From assembly GCF_000499385.1 (NCBI RefSeq), contig NW_013654816.1, positions 5,001 to 24,259 on the forward strand: a DNA stretch of 19,259 nt. The letters run 5' to 3'. Origin of the DNA: Eimeria necatrix. Lineage: Eukaryota; Apicomplexa; Conoidasida; Eucoccidiorida; Eimeriidae. Below, piece by piece: positions 8,660 through 16,314 of this stretch. The translations under genes and the position numbers were made by a program. Every line of letters starts with the position of its first letter. Positions within the stretch are counted from its first letter, which is position 1. The notes below the pieces were generated by a model, which was given only the letters and a program-made list of their open reading frames with translations, was not told the origin of the DNA and searched no databases.

Positions 8660-9417
8660 CAGCCTCTGCAGCGATGAAGCGTTTGCTGCTGCTGCAGCAG
8701 AGCAAGCTTAGCTGTCGATACACCCCGCGGGGCTGCATGCGTTTTGCCTTTTTGCTGCAGATCGGAATCCACAGAAGAACTCCAAAGAGAACTCGAAAAG
8801 GCCAATAAGGAGGTTAGCTAGCTGCAGCTAGCTACAGCTAGCCACAGCTAGCTACAGCTAGCCACAGCTAGCTACAGCTAGCCACAGCTAGCTACAGCTA
8901 GCCACAGCTAGCTACAGCTAGCCACAGCTAGCGACAGATAGCCGCAGCTAGCCACAGCTAGCCACAGCTAGCCACAGCTAGCCATAGTTTGCCGCAGCCA
9001 GCGACAGCTAGCCATAGCTAACCGCGGCTAGCCACAGCTAGCTACAGCTAGCTACAGCAAGCCACAGCTAGCCACAGCTAGCTACAGCTTGCTGCAGCTA
9101 GCTACAACTAGCTACAGCTAGCCACAGCTAGCCATAGTTTGCCGTAGCTAGCCACCGCTAGTTGCTGTTAGCCATAGCTAGCCACAGCTAGCCATAGCTG
9201 GCCATAGCTAGCCACAGTTGGGCACAGCTAGCCACAGTTATTTGCTGCTAGCCACAGCTAGCTCCAGCTAGCCACAGCTAGTCACAGCTAGCTACAGCTA
9301 GCTGTGGCTAGCCACAGCTAGCTGCAGCGAATTGCTGCTAGGGTTGCAAGCAGCAGGTAGCTGCATGCAGCCGCAGCTAGCGCGAGGCAGCAGCAGCTGG
9401 CGGGGGCACGCGGGAGT

Positions 9418-9463
<46 letters not shown>

Positions 9464-9642
9464 AAGGGAAAAGCCGGAAGTGGGGTTTGTGTCGTTTGCT
9501 GCAGCTGAAGCGGCAGCAAACTTGCAACAGCCACAAAGACGAAGTCATAGAAGGCCTTCGAGAAGCTGTGCGGCTGCTGCAGCAGGAGACTCCGCGCATG
9601 CAGCCGCAGCTGCCCCCGCTGCTGTCTCTGGGCTCCACCGGT

Positions 9643-9674
<32 letters not shown>

Positions 9675-9779
9675 TGCTGCTGCTGCTGCTGCTGGGACGG
9701 ACCTGGGCGCCGCCAGACCCGCCCCCGCAGCAGCGACGCCGGGAGCAGCGCCGCCGGCGGCAGCAGCAGCAGCAGCGCC

Positions 9780-9829
<50 letters not shown>

Positions 9830-9986
9830 GCCCCGACCTCCCCACTCTCATGCAGCTGAGGGCCCTCGGGGGGCCCCCCAGCCGCCCCCACCACCGCTGG
9901 GCAGCAGCAGCAAGCAGCAGCAGCCGCAACTTGCAGCGCAAAGACACAACGAGCAGTCTTGCTGCAGAGCTGGAAGCAGAGGCCCG

Positions 9987-10034
<48 letters not shown>

Positions 10035-10295
10035 GCAGCAGCAGCAGCGGGAAGAGGTGAAGGCGCTCCGGGAGGCACTCGAGGAAGCAAAAAAAAGGGA
10101 AACTGAAGCTGCACAAGAAGCAGAAAAACTTCGCGCTGAGCTGCAGCAGCTGCAGCAGCTGCAGCAGCAACTTCAGGAGGCAGCAGCAGCAGCAGCAGCA
10201 GCTAAGGAGACACAGGAGGAAACTGTCCGGCAGCTGCAGCGCGAACGCGATGCCCTGATAGAACAGCAGCAGCAACAGCAGCAGCAACAGCAGCA

Positions 10296-10365
<70 letters not shown>

Positions 10366-11708
10366 GCTGCTGCTGAGGCGCTGGAAAAGAAAAAAGAAGC
10401 AGAGGCCCTTCGAGTAGAAATGGAGGAGACAAAAAAGAGAGCCAAAGAGCTCGCAGAAGAATTAGCTGCTGCTGCTGCTGCTCAGCAATCGCTGCAGCAG
10501 CAGCTGGAGACGCAAGCGACTCAGCTGCAGCAGCAGCAGCAGCAGCAGCAACAGCTGGAGCAGCAGAAGCTGGATCTGCAGCAACAGGTAGAAGAGAAGC
10601 AGCTGCAGGTGCAGCAGGCCGGCCAGCAGCAGCAGCAGCTGCAGCAGCAACTTGAGAAGCTGCAGCAGCAGCAGCAGCAACAAGAGCAGCAGCTTCAGCA
10701 GCAGCAGCAACAGAACAAAGAACTTCAGCAGCAGGTAGAACAGGAAAAGCAGCAGCAGCAGCAGAAGCACGAACAGCTGACACAGCAGCAGCAGGAGTGG
10801 CAGCAGTTAGAAGACAAGCTTCAGCAAGAGCTGCAGCAGCTAAAGCAGCAGCAGGAAGAGCAGCAGCAGCAGCAGCAGAAGCAGCAGCAAACCATAGAGT
10901 CGCTTGTGAAACACCGGGATGAACTGGCGCTGCAGATCGAGCAGCAGCAAGAAGAGCAGCAGCGGCTGCAGCAGCAGATAGAGCAGCAGCAGCAGCAACA
11001 GCGCAATGAGCAGCAGCAGTTCGAGGAGCAGCGGCAGCAGCTGGAGGACGAGCAGCAGCAGCTGAAGCAGCAGCTTCAGCAGCAGCAGCAGCAGCTTGAG
11101 AGTGAGCAGCAGCAACGCATGAAGCAAATAGAGCTGCAGCAGGAAGCAGAAAAGAACAAGCAGCAGGCCTTCCTGAGCGAGAGGCAGCAGCAGCAGCAGC
11201 AGCTGCAGCAGCTGCAGCACGAGAAGCAGCAGCTAGCAGCAGAGCTGCAGCAGCTGCGCGAGGAAGCCCAAGGGCACCAGCACACGCTGCAGCAGCAGCA
11301 GCAGCAGCACGAACAGCAGCAGCAAGAGCTGGTAAGGCTGCAGCAGCAAGAAGCTTTAGGAAAGCAGCAGGAGCTGCAGCTGGAGGTGCTGCAGCAGCAA
11401 CTTGCTGCAGACAAGAGACAGGCCCAGGAGACACAGCAGCAGCTGCAGGAGACGCAGCAGCAGCTGCAGCAGCAGCAGCAGGAAGCAGAGGCGACAAGAC
11501 AAGAGAGAGACAAGCTGCAGGCTGCCTTGGAAGAGGCCCTCGCAGCAGCAGCAGCAGCAGCAGCAGCAAAGGAGACAGCAGCAGCAGCAAGCCAGAAGCA
11601 GGCGGAGGAGCTGCAGCAGAAAGTCCTGCAGCTGCAGCAAGAACTAGAAAAGAAGCAGACACAAGCAGCAGATCTGGAGAAGTCTCTACAAGACACAGTG
11701 CACAAGCT

Positions 11709-11756
<48 letters not shown>

Positions 11757-11878
11757 CCACGAGGCCACATGCAGGAGTCTTCACGCTGAAATAGAAAGCC
11801 TGCAGCAGCAGCTAGCGGAGTTACAAGCAGCACATGCTTCTCCTGAGCAGCAGACGCTGCAGCAGATTCAGTCGGCCG

Positions 11879-11922
<44 letters not shown>

Positions 11923-11983
11923 GGAAAAGCTGCAGCAGAAACAGAGGCCTTGCAAGCGAAACTCGATTTTGCCCTAAAGGCGC

Positions 11984-12021
<38 letters not shown>

Positions 12022-15000
12022 CGGGAGGAACCGCAGGAGCAGCAGCTGCAGCAGCAGCTGCAGCAGCAGCTGCAGCAGCAGCTGCAGCAGCAGCTGCAGC
12101 AGCAGCAGCAGCAGCTGCAGCAGGCCCTCGAAAAGGCAGAGCGGCGGGCAGAACTTCAAAAGTTTGCGAGAAAAGAAGCAGAAGCAAAAATTCAATCTTT
12201 GGAGGTAAAATAAATAAATAAATAAATTAAATTAATTAAATAAATTAAATAATTAAATAAATTTAATTAATTAATTTAATTAAATCAATTAAATTGATTA
12301 AATCAATTAAATTAATTAAATCAATTTGTCTGATTTATTTCATTTAATTCGACTCCTTCTTTTTGGGTTTGGGTTCTGATTTATTTCTTTGTCTCTGATT
12401 TTATGATTTGTTTTTAATTTGTTTTTAATTGTCTTTTAATTATCTTTTATTTTAATCTAATTCTTTTAATTTCTTTAATTATTCAATTTATTTAATTTAT
12501 TCAATTTATTTAATTATTTAATTATTTAATTATTTAATTTATTTAATTTATTTAATTTATTTAAATTTATTTTTTGCATTTTAAAGTTTTTCCGCTTTTT
12601 CGAAATTCGCGTTCGTTGCTTGAGGTGTACGTACACCCCAGCAGCAGAGGCTTCCTGCGGGCGAATTTATTTTTTTGAAAAGATTTTAAAAGATTAAAAA
12701 AGTATTTAAAAGTATTTTAAAAGTATTTTAAAAGTATTTAAAAGTATTTAAAAGTATTTAAAAGTATTTGAATAGATTTAAAAACAAAAACAATTCATTT
12801 TGTATTTATTTCCGCAATGTTTGCAAATGAATAAAAGGCATTTGCAAAAAGTGGAAGTGAAGGAAAAAGCGAATTCAAATCCGACTTTGAAATTAAAATA
12901 AAAGAATTGGATTTAATTCCATTTGCAATAAATGCAAATAAAGTTTTTAATTCTTTTTAAAAACAAAAGTGCAAAAGTGTTTCTTTCCTTTTCCAAAAAT
13001 GAATTGCTGCTGCGCTCTCGGGTGTACGTACACCACAGAAAAAGCTGCTGCAGCGCAAAGAACAGCTGCAGACAATTTTAGAAATGAATGAAGAGACTGC
13101 AATGTCGAGAGTGAGTTCGGCAGGCCCTTTTGTTTCTTTTTCTTTTCTTTTTTCTTTTTTTTTGCATTCCTTTTTTCTCTTTTTTGACCCTTTTTTGGTC
13201 TTTTTTGTTTCTTTTTCTTGGCTCCTTTTTGTTGCTTTTTCCCCTCTTTTTGTTCCTTTTTCTGCCCCTTTTTTATCTCTTTTTTGTCCCTTTTTTTTCC
13301 TCTTTTTTGTCCCTTTTTTGTCTCTTTTTTTGTCTCTTTTTTGTCTCCTTTCTGTCCCTTTTTGTCTCTTTTTTTATTTCCTTTTTTTCTCTTTTTTGTC
13401 TCTTTTTGTCTCTGGCTCGCACTCGTATCTCTTTCTGAACTCTTTTGTTTTCTTTTTTTAATTTGTCTCCTTTTTATTCCTCATATTTCCTTTTTATTTC
13501 CTTTATCTCTTTTCACATCTTTTATCTCTTTTTATTTCTTTTTGTCTAATTTCTTTTTATTATTTATTTATTTCATTTTATTTTCCTTTTTGTTTCGTCG
13601 CTGCTGCAATAAAATGCATTAAGTTCATTTAAGTTTAATTGAAATGAATTTAATGCATTTAAATTGATTTTGAATTTGTTTAAATTTATTTTAATTCCAT
13701 TAACGAAAATTTAAACAAATTAAAAGCCCTTTATCTCTTTTCTTTTGCTTTTATTTGTCAATTATCTCTCTTTTCATCATTTTTTATTCTTTTTTCGAAA
13801 AAAAAGAACTTTACCGCAAATAACTTGTTATTGTTTTCTTTTTTTCCTTCTTTTTCCCTTTTCCACTCCCCTTTTTGTCTTTTTAAACTCCAAATGCAAT
13901 TAGGAAGAAATTTGGACAAAAGCTGCCGAAAAACTGCAAAAATTGGCGCAGAAAAAGCAGCAACAAGAAGAGCCCTGGGGTGTACGTACACCCCAAAGCC
14001 CCACAGCCCCCGGGGCCCCACAGCTGCAGCTTTCTCCTTTGAGCAGCAGGTGGGAAACAAAAACAGAACTTTAATTTAATTTAATTTAATTAAATTTAAC
14101 TTATTTCAATTTAATTTAATTTAATTTAATTTAATTTATTTTATTTTATTTCAATTTAATTTAATTTATTTCAATTTATTTCAATTTATTTCAATTTCAT
14201 TCAATTCATTTCAGCCTCATTCAATTTATTTCAGTTTTATTCAGTTGATTACATTTTCGTTCAATTTCATTCAGTTTAATTTAATTTAATTTAATTTAGT
14301 TCAATTTATTTGAAATTAACCATTTAAGGGGGGGTTTGTGGGTTATTTGGGGTGTACGTACACCTGGGGTTTGCGGTTACTTGGGGTGTACGTACACCTG
14401 ACATAGAGAGCTATCTGGGATGTACGTACACCTGAGTTTGTGGGTTATTTGGGGTGTACGTACACCTGAGTTTGTGGTTATTTGGGGTGTACGTACACCT
14501 GAGTTTGTGGTAATTTGGGGTGTACGTACACCTGAGTTTGTGGTAATTTGGGGTGTACGTACACCTGGCGCTGCAGGCCTGCGAAAGTTTTTTCTGCGCG
14601 ATTTGGAGCGCCGAGAAGAAGCACTCGACAAGTGGCTTTGTACCGGCGAGTCTTTTATTTGTTTTATTTTATTTTGTTTTTATTTTATTTTATTTCGTTT
14701 TATTTTCTTTTATTTTCTTTTATTTTACTTTCTTTTTCTTCTTTTTACTTTATTTTCTCTTTTGTTTTCTTTTCCTTTTGTTTTCTTTTGTTTTATTTTT
14801 TCATTTTATTTTGTTTTCTTCTTTGTTTTCTTTTTCTTCGTGTTTCTTCTCGTTTCTGTTCTTTTTCTTTTCTTCTTCTTTCTTTTTCTTTTCTTTTTCT
14901 CTTCTTTTTCTTTTGTTTTTGCTTTTGTTTTTTTCTTTTTCTTTTTCTTTCTTTTACCTTATTTTTTCCTGTGTTTTCTTTTCCCTTTTATCTTCTTTTG

Positions 15001-15408
15001 TCTTATCTTCTTTTTATCTTTTCTTTTTTTGACTTCTTTTTGTTGTTTTTCTTTTTTATATTTTTTATTTCTTTTTCTCCAACTGTCTCCTCTTAGCAGC
15101 CTTTCTTGACTTTTCCTTTTTCACTTTTATCTCCTTTTTTGTTTTGTCTTCTTTTTTGTTTTTATCTTCTTTTTTATCTTCTTTTTTATTTTTATCTCAC
15201 TTTTAATCTTTGTCTTTTATTTTTATTTTTATTTTAATCTTTTTTCATTTTCATCCTTTTTTTAATTTAATACCTTTTTGTCTTTTTGTCTCCTTTTTAT
15301 TTTTTTACTTTCTCCCGTTTTTCTTTGCAGTGGCTGCATCAGCTTGCTCTTGCAGATCTAGACACTAGACTTGACCTGCTGCTGCTGCTGCTGCTCTGCT
15401 GCTGCTGC

Positions 15409-15480
<72 letters not shown>

Positions 15481-16104
15481 TTACTGCTGCTGCTGCTGCG
15501 TGTGTTTGTGGCTTTGCTGCAGCCCTGTGGCGCTGAACATCCGCGACTTGGCGCCAGCAGCAGCAGCAGCAACTCACCGGGGCTACAGCCGCAGCAGCAG
15601 CAGCATCAGCAGCAGCAGCAGCAGCAGCACAGTTGGAGGGGACCTTTTAGACATGCTGCCTTCTTTGCCGAATCCTTTGTCCTTGGTGAAGCAAATAAAA
15701 GAGGGCTTTATGCGGCAGACGTCAGCAGCAGCAGCAGCAGCAGCAGCAGAACCAGCTGCTGCTGCTGCTGCTCCCCAGCAGCAGCAGCAGCCCGGCTCCC
15801 CCTTCTCCCCCAGCAACAGCGACAGGCCCACAAGCCGCCCCAGCCCTGCTGTTGCTGCTGCTGCTGCGGAGACGCAGCAGCAAACAGAGAGCAGCAGCAG
15901 CAGCAGCAGCAGCAGAAGAAGCAGCAGCGCAGGAGCAGACAGGTGGCAGCCAACCCTCAGCTCCACAGACTCTTCAGAAGCAGCAACTTCACCCCACAAC
16001 TCGATCCCAGATGCAGACTCGATCCCAGACACTGACACGATCCCAGCGGCGCACACGATCCCCGCTGCTGCTGCCAGCCCCACAGCCACCGGGCCCGGCC
16101 CCCT

Positions 16105-16152
<48 letters not shown>

Positions 16153-16254
16153 GGAGAGCAGCAACAGACCCCAAAGGGTCACCCGTGGGGGCCCTGGAAA
16201 CCGCTATATTGACGTGGAGGAGCGGCGGTTTGTGGCTTATTACCGCAGGGCCCC

Positions 16255-16314
<60 letters not shown>

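Noticed and set aside
10202..12187. 661-codon minus-strand Ala/Leu-rich frame opposite exon 7
   Set aside because: It mirrors CAG-rich codons and has no unique islands or splice context. The sense frame has coherent heptad structure and phase-matched splice sites.
14351..14565. Regular 33-34-bp repeats resembling a CRISPR array
   Set aside because: The spacers are conserved, not unique, the setting is an intron of a eukaryotic gene, and no Cas-like genes exist. It is an ordinary tandem repeat with a palindrome.
13084..15109. Phe/Ser/Leu hydrophobic frames suggestive of membrane proteins
   Set aside because: Composition follows TTTTCTTTTT repeats. No charged loops or conserved residues, and the tracts lie between phase-compatible coiled-coil exons.
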